DNA of 64,000 bases from Leclercia sp. LSNIH1 (lineage in GTDB: Bacteria; Pseudomonadota; Gammaproteobacteria; Enterobacterales; Enterobacteriaceae): contig NZ_CP026167.1 in assembly GCF_002902985.1 (NCBI RefSeq), forward strand, positions 3,472,001-3,536,000, given 5' to 3'. The position numbers were made by a program, and so were the translations under genes. A model generated the notes under the pieces. That model saw only the letters and a program-made list of their open reading frames with translations. It made no database searches and was not told the origin of the DNA. Below are positions 38,389 through 47,709 of this stretch, in pieces. Numbering within the stretch: the stretch's first letter is position 1; each line of letters opens with the position of its first letter.

Positions 38389-39767
38389 CCCGCTGGCTGG
38401 CGGTCGCCCTCCTCCTGCTGCTTATTGCCCTCGCCCTCTTCAGCCGGGAGGGCGCAGGGTGGCGCTGGCTGACGAAGGGCGGCTGGCACACCACCGCGCG
38501 CATCGACAGCCTGACGCCGCAGGAGCAGGCGTGGGCCCGCATCGCCTGGCGCTATTTCGAAAATAACACCCAGCCGCAGACCGGGCTGGTGAACGGCAGC
38601 GACAAACAGCCGCGGGTCACCCTCTGGCAAATGGGCGACACCCTCATCGCCCTGCTCGCCGCCCGGGATCTGGGGCTGGTGCAGGAGCCTGAGTTTGACG
38701 CCCGCCTGACGCGCCTGCTCGGCACGCTTAACCGGCTGACCCTGACCGAAACCCGCACCCCGGGCAGGCTTTACTCCAGCCGGACGGCGACCCCCATCGA
38801 CTTTACCGGTAAACCGGCAAAGAGCGGCTGGTCGGCAAAGGATATGGCCCGACTGATGCTGGCCCTGCGGCTTACTGCCGAACGCGCCCCCCAGTATCGC
38901 GAGTATCTGGATAAGATCATTCTGCGCTGGAACTTCTGCCGGGTGATGGATAACGAGGGGGAACTGTGGTCCGCCTCCGTTCAGAACGGCCAGCCGGTGC
39001 TGCGCGAGGAGCTGCGTCTGGGTGAGAGTGAGTACGCCGCCAGCGCGTTTCGCCTGTGGGGATTCCCGGCAGGAAAGGCGTTCACTCCCCCTTCGCGTAA
39101 TGTGATCCTCTTTCAGCGCAGCCTCGCCGTAGATGCCCGGGATCCGCGCACCACCTGGCAACCCTCGCTGCTGACCACCCTCCCCGCGATGCTGCCGGGA
39201 GTGGAGTTCGGCTGGCAGCCGCCCGGCGTACCGTCCGATGTGCAAAAAGCGCTGCGCACCCGGGCAGAAGGGATATGGCTCTCTCAGAAATCGCGCTGGG
39301 AGCAGGACAAAGTGCTCACCGCGCGGGCCGATTTTTATCTCTCCCAGGCGCCCTGGCACGTTGAGGACACCGTTTGGGGAAACGGCTATGCCTGGAACAC
39401 CCTGGGGGACGACGGCAAATACTACCCCCGGCTGGCGCAGGTCTCTACCAAAGCGGTCTTCCTGCTCTGGGCGCTGTGGGAAAACGACTATACCGATGCT
39501 CTGATGGCGGTCACCCGCCATCTCAACAACCCGCAGCAGGGCTGGTTTGAGGGACGTGTTGAGGCGACCGGCGATATCAACCCGACCCTGACCCTCTCCA
39601 CCAACGCCATGGTGCTGGAAGCCCTCTATTACAAACACAACGCCGGGCCGCTGTTTGAAAACGGCCTTACGGATGAGAACAGCTATTTCTCCCGCCGCAC
39701 GACGGATGAATTTAACCCGCCCGGCCTCTGTCTGCCCGGCGAACGGGCCACGAGGGGTGCACCATGA
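38373..39767 (+). CDS. DUF3131-family envelope protein 3, N-terminally anchored
   Basis: 464 residues. An N-terminal hydrophobic anchor (residues 8-22, RWLAVALLLLLIALAL). The family motif is AWRYFENNTQPQTGLVNGSDK with VTLWQMGDTLIALLAARDLG. Clearly closer to protein 2 than to protein 1: shared blocks are RWNFCRVMDNEGELW and SEYAASAFRLWGFP. Starts 16 bp inside gene 2. Three consecutive paralogues suggest gene duplication followed by specialisation of location (anchored, secreted, anchored). Function unknown. Confidence 0.82.
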   Translation: MLKTVARWLAVALLLLLIALALFSREGAGWRWLTKGGWHTTARIDSLTPQEQAWARIAWRYFENNTQPQTGLVNGSDKQPRVTLWQMGDTLIALLAARDLGLVQEPEFDARLTRLLGTLNRLTLTETRTPGRLYSSRTATPIDFTGKPAKSGWSAKDMARLMLALRLTAERAPQYREYLDKIILRWNFCRVMDNEGELWSASVQNGQPVLREELRLGESEYAASAFRLWGFPAGKAFTPPSRNVILFQRSLAVDARDPRTTWQPSLLTTLPAMLPGVEFGWQPPGVPSDVQKALRTRAEGIWLSQKSRWEQDKVLTARADFYLSQAPWHVEDTVWGNGYAWNTLGDDGKYYPRLAQVSTKAVFLLWALWENDYTDALMAVTRHLNNPQQGWFEGRVEATGDINPTLTLSTNAMVLEALYYKHNAGPLFENGLTDENSYFSRRTTDEFNPPGLCLPGERATRGAP

Positions 39768-40198
39768 AGTTTTATCGCGATCTCTTTGAGGCAAGCCTGA
39801 ATCGCGTCTTGCCGGAGAACGACAAAAAGCGCTTTTTTGAGGCCTTCCGGGAGACATTTATCCATATGTCTCCTGAAACGGAGCAGCACTTCGCCCGGCA
39901 TCCGGAGGCGGAGGGCCAGCAGATGCTCTTTAAGAGCTTTTTCGCCATGCTGGCCGTCGATGGTGCGCTCTTCGTGCCGGACTTTCTGGAGCGGCTGGCG
40001 CGAGAGCAGAGCCATGAAGGGCTGCGCCTGCCGCCGCGGTTTTTCGCCCTCTGGCGGGAAGCGATGCTCAGAACCGTTCGCGCCTGCGATCCCCTCTGCG
40101 ACGAGGAGATCCTCACCGCCTGGGCGATGGCGATCGCGCCCGGGCTGGAGTACCTGCGTCGCCAGGCGGAGCTGCACTATCAGGCGGGAGGCGAATAA
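39764..40198 (+). CDS. Globin-like protein
   Basis: 144 residues, all-helical. I propose a globin fold. The segment [20 protein letters not shown] matches globin helices B-C-D, and [23 protein letters not shown] matches the E-F region of flavohaemoglobins. His84 falls at the proximal haem-ligand position, 10 residues before Phe94. [16 protein letters not shown] fits helix H. It could sense oxygen, NO or redox state for the kinase encoded 2 bp downstream, but haem binding is inference. No other domain is attached, so it would have to act through contact. If not a globin, its function is unknown. Confidence 0.6.
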   Translation: MKFYRDLFEASLNRVLPENDKKRFFEAFRETFIHMSPETEQHFARHPEAEGQQMLFKSFFAMLAVDGALFVPDFLERLAREQSHEGLRLPPRFFALWREAMLRTVRACDPLCDEEILTAWAMAIAPGLEYLRRQAELHYQAGGE

Positions 40199-40200
40199 CC

Positions 40201-42873
40201 ATGCAAGAGCGATCCTGTTTCGATCTTAACGCGCTGCCCATGGGGGTAATGATCTACGATCCGGCGGAGCGCCTGCTGGCCTGGAACGACCCGGTGACGC
40301 GCTTTTACCCGGTCATCACCCCCTGGCTGGCCGTCGGCGCCACCCTGGAGAGCCTGGCGGAAAAATTTATCGATGCGGGCTATAACATCGATCCTGGCCG
40401 CCGCCAGACCCTGCGCGAAGCGATTATCCGCAACTGCCGTCAGCCGAGTCATCGCGAAGTGCGGCAGTCGGGTCAGCGGCGGCTCTACGTCCAGCATCAG
40501 CGGCTGGCGGACGGCGGCATTATCAGCCTGCATACGGACATCACCGAGCTGGATGAGGCCCAGCGCTCGCGCCACCAGCTGCACGACGATTTTTTACTTA
40601 CCGCGGAGTCGATCCAGATCGGCATCTGGGACTGGCAGGTCTCCCACGACAGCCTGCAGGTGAACGATACCCTGCTGGCGATGGTGGGCGAGTCGCGCAC
40701 GCAGTTGCTCTATCCGCTGCGCTTTTTGCTTAACCTGGTGCACGAGGAGGATCGCGCCACCCTGCGCCAGGCGATGATCGCCTCTCGCCAGGCGCATATG
40801 CCGGTATTCGAATGCGAAATTCGCGTCCAGCACGCCGCCCGGGGCTGGCGCTGGATGTTGATTTCGGGCCAGGTGGTGACTCTCAACATGCAGCAGCAGG
40901 CCGAGCGGGTGATCGGCACCCTGCAGGATATTACCCGTCGTAAAGAGGCGGAACTGCTGGCCATAGAGGCGGCGAAGGTGGCCCGGGAGGCTAACGAGGC
41001 GAAGAGCGCCTTCCTCGCCAACATGAGCCACGAAATTTGCACCCCGATGAACGGCATTCTGGGCATGACCCAGCTCTGTCTGGACACCCCTCTTAACCCG
41101 GAGCAGCGGGAGTATCTTTCGCTGGTCATGAGTTCGGCCCAGTCGCTACTGCATATTATCAATGACATTCTCGACTTCTCCCGCATCGAGTCGGGCAAGA
41201 TGTCGGTGGATGTGGAGCCGCTGGAGATCCGCCCCTTTATTCAGTCGCTGATCCGCCCCCACATGCCCGCCGCCAGCGAAAAAGGCATTGAGCTGCTGGT
41301 GGATATTGCCCCCGAGCTGCCGGAGGTGCTGGTAGCGGACGGTCCCCGGCTGCGCCAGATCCTTACCAACCTGCTGGGCAACGCCCTTAAGTTTACCCAC
41401 CAGGGTGAAGTGCTGCTGGCGATAGCGCCCGCTGACGATGAAGGTCGGTGGCGTTGTCGCATCCGCGACAGCGGCATCGGCATTCCGACGGATAAGCAAA
41501 AAGCGATCTTCGAGGCCTTCAGCCAGGCCGACAGCTCCACCACCCGCCGTTACGGCGGCACCGGACTGGGGCTGACCATCTCGGCCCGGCTGGTGAGCCT
41601 GATGGGTGGGGAGCTGACGGTTGAGAGCCAGCCCGGCGTGGGGAGCGAATTTGCTTTCACCCTGCCGCTGGAGAGCCAGCAGGCCGCCGCGCCTGTGGGG
41701 CGCTTCAATGGCGAACGGGTGCTGGTGGTGGATGACAACAGCACCAACCTGCGCCTGCTTGATACCATGCTTCACCAGATGGGGCTGGCGCCAACCTGCG
41801 TTAATAACGCCGCCGAGGCGCTGCGGCGCGCAGCCGAAGAGAGGCGCTGGGCGCTGATCCTGCTGGACGCGCAAATGCCGGATATGGACGGCGTTTCGCT
41901 GGCGCTCGAACTCTCCGTGCTGCCCCAGACCGAACAAAGCCATATCATTATGCTCAGCTCCATGAGCCGCCATTTTGACGCCAACATGCTTAAGCGCATC
42001 GGCATTGCCCACTATCTGCATAAGCCCATTGCCCAGCGCGAGCTGCATCAGGTGATTGCCAGCGTGCTTGAACCTGCCCCAGTCCTGACCCCGGCCCCCG
42101 TAGCGGCGCCCGCCGTGCCGCAGGCCGGGCTGCGCATTCTGCTGGCCGAGGATAATCTGGTGAACCAGAAAGTCGCCCGGCGCCTGCTGGAGCGGCTCGG
42201 CCACCGGTGCGAAGTGGTCAATAACGGGCGCGAGGCGCTGGAGCGCTGGCGGGAACACGCCTGGGACATTCTGCTGATCGACCTGCAAATGCCGGAGATG
42301 GACGGCGAAACCGCTATCCGCCTGCTGCGGGAAGAGACGCAGGACAGGGGGGGCGCCCACCAGCCCGCCATCGCCATGACCGCCCACGCCATGCAGGGAG
42401 ATAAAGAACGCTGCCTGGCGATGGGGTTCGACGGCTATATTGCCAAGCCGGTGAGCCAGGAGGCGTTGCAGCAAGAGATTGCGCGCGTCGGCCCGGAGAG
42501 TCATAACCCGCAGAGTGATAAAGGGCTGCCGGACGAAGCCCGGCTATTAAAACAGTGCGCGGACGATCCCGCTCTGGTACAGGAGCTGCTGGATCTGTTC
42601 GGCGAGGGGCTCGACGAGGCGGTAGCAACAATAGCCCGGGCGATCGACAGTGACGACCGCGAGGCTCTGGGCCGGGCGGCGCACCGGCTTCGCGGCGAAG
42701 CCGCCACCCTCGGCTTTACCGGACTGGCAGAGCGGCTCCAGCAGTTAGAGAGCCAGGCGACAACGCTGGACCCGGCCGGGCTTAAGGCGCTGCGCGGCGA
42801 GCTCTTAAACGAGGCCGGACGCGGTGCCGCCTGGCTGCACCACCGGGCGCAGGAGATAAATCATGATCCCTAA
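40201..42873 (+). CDS. Hybrid sensor histidine kinase (PAS-PAS-HK-REC-REC-Hpt)
   Basis: 890 residues, no membrane helix, so cytosolic. Two PAS domains (about residues 5-120 and 130-245) precede the HisKA domain, with phospho-acceptor His277 in [13 protein letters not shown]. The residue after Ile is Cys280 where nearly all family members have Arg. The HATPase has [10 protein letters not shown]1 RDSGIGIP and G2 GGTGLGL. Two receiver domains follow, with Asp556 and Asp694, and an Hpt domain with His828 ([14 protein letters not shown]). A full His-Asp-His-Asp relay is therefore encoded. It sits 2 bp after the globin-like gene and overlaps the GH2 gene by 11 bp. The REC-PP2C protein of the divergent operon is a likely target. 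Confidence 0.9.
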   Translation: MQERSCFDLNALPMGVMIYDPAERLLAWNDPVTRFYPVITPWLAVGATLESLAEKFIDAGYNIDPGRRQTLREAIIRNCRQPSHREVRQSGQRRLYVQHQRLADGGIISLHTDITELDEAQRSRHQLHDDFLLTAESIQIGIWDWQVSHDSLQVNDTLLAMVGESRTQLLYPLRFLLNLVHEEDRATLRQAMIASRQAHMPVFECEIRVQHAARGWRWMLISGQVVTLNMQQQAERVIGTLQDITRRKEAELLAIEAAKVAREANEAKSAFLANMSHEICTPMNGILGMTQLCLDTPLNPEQREYLSLVMSSAQSLLHIINDILDFSRIESGKMSVDVEPLEIRPFIQSLIRPHMPAASEKGIELLVDIAPELPEVLVADGPRLRQILTNLLGNALKFTHQGEVLLAIAPADDEGRWRCRIRDSGIGIPTDKQKAIFEAFSQADSSTTRRYGGTGLGLTISARLVSLMGGELTVESQPGVGSEFAFTLPLESQQAAAPVGRFNGERVLVVDDNSTNLRLLDTMLHQMGLAPTCVNNAAEALRRAAEERRWALILLDAQMPDMDGVSLALELSVLPQTEQSHIIMLSSMSRHFDANMLKRIGIAHYLHKPIAQRELHQVIASVLEPAPVLTPAPVAAPAVPQAGLRILLAEDNLVNQKVARRLLERLGHRCEVVNNGREALERWREHAWDILLIDLQMPEMDGETAIRLLREETQDRGGAHQPAIAMTAHAMQGDKERCLAMGFDGYIAKPVSQEALQQEIARVGPESHNPQSDKGLPDEARLLKQCADDPALVQELLDLFGEGLDEAVATIARAIDSDDREALGRAAHRLRGEAATLGFTGLAERLQQLESQATTLDPAGLKALRGELLNEAGRGAAWLHHRAQEINHDP

Positions 42874-45061
42874 ACTTATTCTGCCGCTGGTCGTCTGGCT
42901 TCCGCTGGCGCAAGCGGCGCCTGTGCCGGTCACCTGGTCGCTGGCCGGGCAGTGGCGCGTGCATGATGCCAACGACAATACTTTTAACGGGGCCAGCGCC
43001 CCTGACAGCGGCTGGCGCACGCTCCGGGTGCCCGCCAACTGGTACAGCGCCGGATACGATCATCAGGGCGCGCTCTGGTACCGTCACGAATTTACCCTGC
43101 CGGAGCGCGCGCCGGATACCATGGCTACCCTGGTGTTTGACGGCGTGGATTATTTCGCCGACGTGACGCTCAACGGCAAGGCGCTTGCCCGCCACGAAGG
43201 CTATTTCCAGCGCTTCCCGGTGGATATAAGCGACGCCCTGCGCCGCCATAACCGGCTCGCCGTTCGGGTGGAGAGCCCGTTCGAAGATCCGAAAACCATC
43301 TGGCCGCTGCACAAAACCCTGGTCAAAGGGGTGCTTAACCAGCACGACACCCGCCCCGGCGGCGCCTGGTCCGAGCACGGTCAGGATGCCAACTCCGGCG
43401 GCATCTGGGCGCCGGTGAAGCTGCACCTGAGCCGCGGCGTGACGATTGACGAGGTGATCCTGCGCCCGGACTGGCGCGAGGGGCTGCAAAACCCCATCTT
43501 GCGCGCCGAGATTCGCTACCGGGCGCTGGCGGATGGGCACGCCACCCTGCGCCTCTCCGCCGCGCCGGACAATTTCAGCGGCCCGGACTTTCAGCAGGAC
43601 TTCCCGGTCACGCTCAACAGCACCGCCGGCACCCTGAACGTCTCGCTACCAATGCGCTCCGCCAGGCTCTGGTGGCCGGTGGGCGTCGGCAAGCCGAACC
43701 TCTACCGGGTGCGGGCCTCGCTGCGGGATGAGCAGGGGCTGATGGATACCGCCCTCACCCGAACCGGGTTACGCAAGCTGGAGGAGCAGCCGGACAATAA
43801 AGGCTGGCTCATCAACGACCGTCGGCTGTTCATCAAGGGCAGTAACTATATTGGCTCCCCCTGGCTCGGCACCATGACGCGGGCAAAATACCGCCGGGAT
43901 TTCGAACTGGTGGAGGCGATGAACGCCAACGCCATTCGCGTCCACGGGCATGTGGCAGGCCGCGCGCTCTATGATGTAGCGGATGAGATGGGGCTGATGA
44001 TCTGGCAGGATGTGCCCCTGCAGTGGGGCTATGATGACAGCGTCGCCTTTGCCGATAATGCGGTTCGCCAGACCCGTCAGATGGTTGAGCAGTTCGGTAA
44101 CTCGCCGGCCATCATCGTCTGGGGCGGGCACAACGAGCCGCCCTGGAACTCACCGTGGATGGAAAAACGCTTCCCGGACTGGAACAAAAGCTTAAACCAG
44201 TCCCTGACGAAACGGGTGGGCGACACGCTCGCGGAAGATAGCTCCCGCATCGTGCACCGTTTTTCCGCCGTGGAGGAGCACTACTGGGCGGGCTGGTACT
44301 TCGGCACGATACGCGATCTGCTGGCGCCCGCCAAAACCGGGATTATCACCGAGTTTGGCGCCCAGGCGCTGCCGAGGCTCTCCACCCTGAAAACCTTCAT
44401 CCCTGAGAGCCTTATGTGGCCGAAGAGTACGGCGGCGGACGATCCCGGCTGGACGCACTGGAAGTACCATAACTTCCAGCCCTTCCAGACCTTTAAATTC
44501 GCCAATATTCCCCGGGGCAATACTATCCAGGAGATGATTGCCAATACCCAGGCGTATCAGGCGCAGCTGGTGGCGACGGCGGCGGAGAGCTATCGCCGAC
44601 AGCGCTATCAGCCGGTGACGGCCCTCTTCCACTTTATGTTTGTCGAAACCTGGCCCTCGATTAACTGGGGGGTGGTGGATTACCTGCGCAAACCGAAGGC
44701 GGGTTACTACGCCCTGAAGCGCGCCTACCAACCGATCCTCCCCTCCATCGAACCCGTTACAGATGTCTGGCGTCAGGGACGCGAGGCGACGGTCCGCCTT
44801 TGGGCGATCAACGATACCTGGTCAGCCTGCGAGGATTGCCGCCTGACGTGGCAGGTGAAGCAGAGCGGAAAACGGCTTGCTGAAGGCGAGACGATCATGA
44901 CCCTGCCGCCCGACTCGGGGACCAGGGTAAAGGAGATTACCGTCACGCCGACCAGCGTTGAACGAGTGACCATTGAGTATCGCATTGAGAATAACGCGCG
45001 AGAAACGGTGGGCAAAAACCGGCGTGAAGAGTCTGTCGAGGCGTCGCCCGCCGGGAAGTAA
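42863..45061 (+). CDS. Secreted GH2-family glycoside hydrolase
   Basis: 732 residues. Signal peptide of about 18 residues ([18 protein letters not shown]). N-terminal jelly-roll and immunoglobulin-like GH2 domains are followed by the TIM barrel. The acid/base Glu425 is in [10 protein letters not shown] and the nucleophile Glu497 is in ITEFGAQA, as in beta-mannosidase and exo-glucosaminidase type GH2. It would act in the periplasm or outside, probably on the polymer made by this operon. BcsZ (GH8) plays a comparable role in cellulose operons. The linkage specificity cannot be read from sequence. Starts 11 bp inside the kinase gene. A hairpin follows. Confidence 0.87.
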   Translation: MIPKLILPLVVWLPLAQAAPVPVTWSLAGQWRVHDANDNTFNGASAPDSGWRTLRVPANWYSAGYDHQGALWYRHEFTLPERAPDTMATLVFDGVDYFADVTLNGKALARHEGYFQRFPVDISDALRRHNRLAVRVESPFEDPKTIWPLHKTLVKGVLNQHDTRPGGAWSEHGQDANSGGIWAPVKLHLSRGVTIDEVILRPDWREGLQNPILRAEIRYRALADGHATLRLSAAPDNFSGPDFQQDFPVTLNSTAGTLNVSLPMRSARLWWPVGVGKPNLYRVRASLRDEQGLMDTALTRTGLRKLEEQPDNKGWLINDRRLFIKGSNYIGSPWLGTMTRAKYRRDFELVEAMNANAIRVHGHVAGRALYDVADEMGLMIWQDVPLQWGYDDSVAFADNAVRQTRQMVEQFGNSPAIIVWGGHNEPPWNSPWMEKRFPDWNKSLNQSLTKRVGDTLAEDSSRIVHRFSAVEEHYWAGWYFGTIRDLLAPAKTGIITEFGAQALPRLSTLKTFIPESLMWPKSTAADDPGWTHWKYHNFQPFQTFKFANIPRGNTIQEMIANTQAYQAQLVATAAESYRRQRYQPVTALFHFMFVETWPSINWGVVDYLRKPKAGYYALKRAYQPILPSIEPVTDVWRQGREATVRLWAINDTWSACEDCRLTWQVKQSGKRLAEGETIMTLPPDSGTRVKEITVTPTSVERVTIEYRIENNARETVGKNRREESVEASPAGK

Positions 45062-45078
45062 AGCATAAATTTCCTGAT

Positions 45079-45100
45079 AACCCTCTCCTCTGAGAGGGTT
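45079..45100 (+). terminator. Hairpin ending the polysaccharide operon
   Basis: AACCCTCTC - CTCT - GAGAGGGTT, a 9-bp perfect stem 17 bp after the GH2 stop. The T-tract is short, so termination may be partial. The stretch 45101-45250 shows no gene. Confidence 0.55.
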
Positions 45101-45250
45101 TACCTTCTGATATACCCTGCAATTTTACGAGACGCCTCGTAGCGTCAGCACGCGTTTCAGCACACTCTCGCCATGCTCCTTACAATGCCGACCAGTGCCA
45201 GCGCGCATTTCAGTTCACGCGTTCCCTGGCAGCAAAATAATTCTGGATCT

Positions 45251-45282
45251 GTACTATGTACACCTTAAGGTGTACATAGTAC
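45251..45282. promoter_or_regulatory. 32-bp perfect palindrome, toxin-antitoxin operator
   Basis: The half-site GTACTATGTACACCTT is followed directly by its exact reverse complement. It lies 19 bp before the toxin start. An HTH antitoxin dimer (or two) should bind here and repress the operon. Confidence 0.85.
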
Positions 45283-45301
45283 CTTACATGGAGAGAGAAT
45301 C

Positions 45302-45634
45302 GTGTGCCATGCGATAAAATTTATCGAGACGTCACTGTTTACGCGGCAAATCAAACAGATCGCGACTGATGATGAACTCCTGACGTTACAAAGAGAGCTC
45401 ATTGCCTTTCCGGACAAAGGTGATGTTATTCAGAATACCGGCGGGCTGCGAAAAGTCAGGATGGCCACGGGTAGCCAGGGTAAAAGCAGCAGCGCCAGGG
45501 TAATTTACCTTCTGGCAACACGGGAGATTATCTGGCTGGTGCTCGCTTATCCGAAAAGCGCCAAAGAGAATCTCACTGATGCGGAAAAGGTTGAACTAAA
45601 AAAACTGACAACCTTACTGAAAAACGAGGTGTGA
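45302..45634 (+). CDS. HigB2/RelE-type toxin
   Basis: 110 residues. The FPDKGDVIQNTGGLRKVRMA and ARVIYLLATREIIWLVLAYPKS blocks match the HigB2-type RelE mRNA interferase family, which cleaves mRNA at the ribosome. GTG 45302 is the only start that fits, with GGAGAGAG upstream. The antitoxin gene follows 1 bp downstream (toxin first, as in higBA). The family usually inhibits growth under stress. Likely on an accessory segment inserted between the polysaccharide locus and paaY. Confidence 0.85.
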   Translation: MCHAIKFIETSLFTRQIKQIATDDELLTLQRELIAFPDKGDVIQNTGGLRKVRMATGSQGKSSSARVIYLLATREIIWLVLAYPKSAKENLTDAEKVELKKLTTLLKNEV

Positions 45635-45635
45635 A

Positions 45636-45920
45636 ATGCATTTTTTTGACGAACTCAAAACGTCCCTGGAAGAGGCGGTTGACATCAAAAACGGGACCAA
45701 AGCCCCTTCCCGAGTTACCCGCTATGAGATTGCCGATGTCAAAGCGATCAGAGAGCAGCTCAACGTCTCCCAGGCAGAAATGGCAAAAGCGCTGGGCACC
45801 AGCGTGGATACCATCAAAAGCTGGGAATCCAGAAGACGTAACCCCACCGGCCTGGCAGCAAAAGTGCTGGCCACGATTAAGGCGAACCCGGCATTCTTTT
45901 ACGAACTGGCTGCGCATTAA
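45636..45920 (+). CDS. HigA2/XRE-type antitoxin
   Basis: 94 residues. An N-terminal extension of about 45 residues likely contacts the toxin; it is followed by an HTH (VKAIREQLNVSQAEMAKALGTSVDTIKSWESRRRNPTG), as in HigA2. It neutralises the toxin and binds the operator palindrome at 45251-45282. Translated directly after the toxin stop. A terminator ends the operon. Confidence 0.87.
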   Translation: MHFFDELKTSLEEAVDIKNGTKAPSRVTRYEIADVKAIREQLNVSQAEMAKALGTSVDTIKSWESRRRNPTGLAAKVLATIKANPAFFYELAAH

Positions 45921-45973
45921 TAGGTCGTATTGGGGATGCCAACAGCGACAGGTAAAATAAAAACGCAGAAACA

Positions 45974-46004
45974 AAGCCCCAGCGACAGCGTGCCGGGGCT
46001 TTTA
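45974..46004 (+). terminator. Terminator after the toxin-antitoxin pair
   Basis: AAAGCCCC and GGGGCTTTT pair around a 14-nt loop. The A and T tracts on both sides allow bidirectional use; converging paaY ends 77 bp away. Confidence 0.75.
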
Positions 46005-46081
46005 GGGTGCCACTAAATTAATCCTTAACATCCTTCAATCTACACAAAGATGGCCTCACGCAGGATTAAGGGGTTTGCCGC

Positions 46082-46678
46082 TCAGCGGGCCGACTTGGGC
46101 CGCAGATTCTCGTCAAACACCAGCCGCTTGCGATCCGGTTCCACCTCGTGTAACGGCTCCACCTGATGCATCGTCTGTTTGCAGCGCTCCACCAGCGTCT
46201 GGTACTCGCGGGTGCCCTGCTTTTTCCACGCCATCTCCTGCTCGCTCAACACGCGGATCGCTTTCGCCGGGCTGCCGATAATCAGATGGTCGGCAGGCAT
46301 TTCCGCTTTCGCTTTCACAAATGCCGCCGCGCCGACGATGCTGTTCTCGCCGATCACGGCGCCATCCATGATCACCGCATTCATCCCCACCAGCGCATTG
46401 CGGCGGATCACGCAGCCGTGCAGAATGGCGCCGTGCCCGATGTGTCCCTCTTCTTCCACCACCGTGTCCTGCTCGGGGAAGCCGTGCATGATGCAGTTAT
46501 CCTGAATATTGGCCCCGTCTTTCACCACGATACGGCCAAAATCCCCACGCAGGCTGGCGTTGGGGCCCACATAGACGCCCTTACCGAGGATCACGTCGCC
46601 AATCAGGACCGCTGTCGGGTGGACATAACTCTCCTCAGGAATAACCGGTGTCAGACCATCAATTTGATATACAGGCAC
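46082..46678 (-). CDS. paaY: Phenylacetate-pathway thioesterase PaaY
   Basis: 198 residues. A left-handed beta-helix of hexapeptide repeats ([38 protein letters not shown]...), carbonic-anhydrase-like, with C-terminal helices. Colinear with E. coli PaaY. It hydrolyses shunt-product CoA thioesters of the phenylacetate pathway and thereby lowers inhibition of PaaX effector turnover. Starts 10 bp after paaX, with which it forms the regulatory operon. Confidence 0.95.
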   Translation of the reverse strand: MPVYQIDGLTPVIPEESYVHPTAVLIGDVILGKGVYVGPNASLRGDFGRIVVKDGANIQDNCIMHGFPEQDTVVEEEGHIGHGAILHGCVIRRNALVGMNAVIMDGAVIGENSIVGAAAFVKAKAEMPADHLIIGSPAKAIRVLSEQEMAWKKQGTREYQTLVERCKQTMHQVEPLHEVEPDRKRLVFDENLRPKSAR

Positions 46679-46688
46679 ATAACCTCCG

Positions 46689-47615
46689 TTACGCGGGCGT
46701 CAGGCCGCCGAAGCGCTGCCAGTAGGAGGAGCCCGGCGACGGCAGTTCGCCGACCGAGGTCTCCCCTTTCTCACTGACAAACGCCAGCGCACCCGGCGCG
46801 ACGCGCTGATAAATGTTAATGCACAGCTGGCGGGCCGTCTGGCCTGCCCAGTGCGACGGGAGTAACTCTTCCGGCAGGAGCGGATCCTTAAGCACCACCC
46901 GGCGATAAAAATGGATCAGCAAGAGCTGGATATGGAAACAGCGCGCCGGCGTCAGCTCCTCCGGCGTGGCCTCCCGCAGCAGGGGCAGCAGGGGCCGGAA
47001 CGAGTCGATAAAGGTTTCATACATCAGGTTCTGCTCGCTGAGCTGCCAGCACTCCTCCACCCGGGCGCGCAGCGCGGCGCGGGAGAGCGCCAGCGGCGAA
47101 TGCGCCTCAAAGCAGATGACGTTTTCCGCCACGCCCGCTTCATGCAACAGGGTCTGTACGTCTGCCAGCTGTTGCGACGGCGAGGCCATCAGGCTCGGCG
47201 CCAGGGTGCCGAAGCCCTGCCAGATCAGCTGCTTTTTCACATCCGCCAGCGTGGTTTTGTCCATCCCTTCAGAGAGCAGCAGCAGCCATTTGCCGTCCCA
47301 GGCCGGTAGCTCTGCGCGATAAATTTTGGTTTCGGCCCGGCGGGTTAAACGCAATCCTTTGTCGCTCAGGCGGTAGAAGCTGCGTCTGCCGATGCGAACC
47401 ACATCCAGCCAGCCCTCTTTATTAAGACGGAACAGCGCGGTACGCACGAAGCGCTCGCCGAATCCCATCCCCTCCAGCAGGGCCGCCAGGCTTCCCAGCC
47501 AGACTTCACCGCCGCGATGGGACAGGGCATCACCGTACAGGGAGGAGATCAGCGAGGTGCCGCTGACGGGAACGGAGCTGACAGCGTGCTGGATAAAGGC
47601 GTCGAGTTTACTCAT
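46689..47615 (-). CDS. paaX: Phenylacetate-pathway repressor PaaX
   Basis: 308 residues. Winged HTH of the GntR-like PaaX family in the N-third ([56 protein letters not shown]), followed by the PaaX C domain. Represses the paaA-K and paaZ promoters and is released by phenylacetyl-CoA. I use ATG 47615 because E. coli PaaX starts MSKLD; ATG 47624 is 9 bp upstream and equally possible. The C-terminal tail is shorter than in E. coli (about 316). A PaaX-like site lies 30 bp upstream. Confidence 0.95.
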   Translation of the reverse strand: MSKLDAFIQHAVSSVPVSGTSLISSLYGDALSHRGGEVWLGSLAALLEGMGFGERFVRTALFRLNKEGWLDVVRIGRRSFYRLSDKGLRLTRRAETKIYRAELPAWDGKWLLLLSEGMDKTTLADVKKQLIWQGFGTLAPSLMASPSQQLADVQTLLHEAGVAENVICFEAHSPLALSRAALRARVEECWQLSEQNLMYETFIDSFRPLLPLLREATPEELTPARCFHIQLLLIHFYRRVVLKDPLLPEELLPSHWAGQTARQLCINIYQRVAPGALAFVSEKGETSVGELPSPGSSYWQRFGGLTPA

Positions 47616-47643
47616 GTGATTCATTCTGTTGTGATTATTTTCG

Positions 47644-47658
47644 CGGATGAATCATAGC
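47644..47658 (-). promoter_or_regulatory. Candidate PaaX site upstream of paaX
   Basis: On the minus strand GCTATGATTCATCCGCG carries the TGATTC core of the PaaX consensus. It lies about 30 bp before paaX, so autoregulation is likely. Confidence 0.5.
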
Positions 47659-47665
47659 ATAGCGC

Positions 47666-47701
47666 TAAAAGCGCGACCCTCCCTAATACGCAGAGGGTCG
47701 C
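47666..47701 (-). terminator. Terminator of the paaA-K operon
   Basis: On the minus strand GCGACCCTC and GAGGGTCGC pair around a 11-nt loop and are followed by GCTTTT. It separates paaK from the paaX operon by 9 bp after the paaK stop. Confidence 0.75.
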
Positions 47702-47709
47702 GGACGGCC

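Noticed and set aside
38031..39857. 608-codon open frame on the minus strand
   Set aside because: Antisense to the DUF3131 genes. It lacks any domain; high GC at the third position of the real genes keeps the opposite frame open.
41146..42504. 452-codon minus-strand frame
   Set aside because: Shadow of the hybrid kinase gene.
33702..45061. Standard cellulose (bcs) operon
   Set aside because: No BcsB, BcsC, BcsZ or PilZ domain; DUF3131 and GH2 genes are not part of it.
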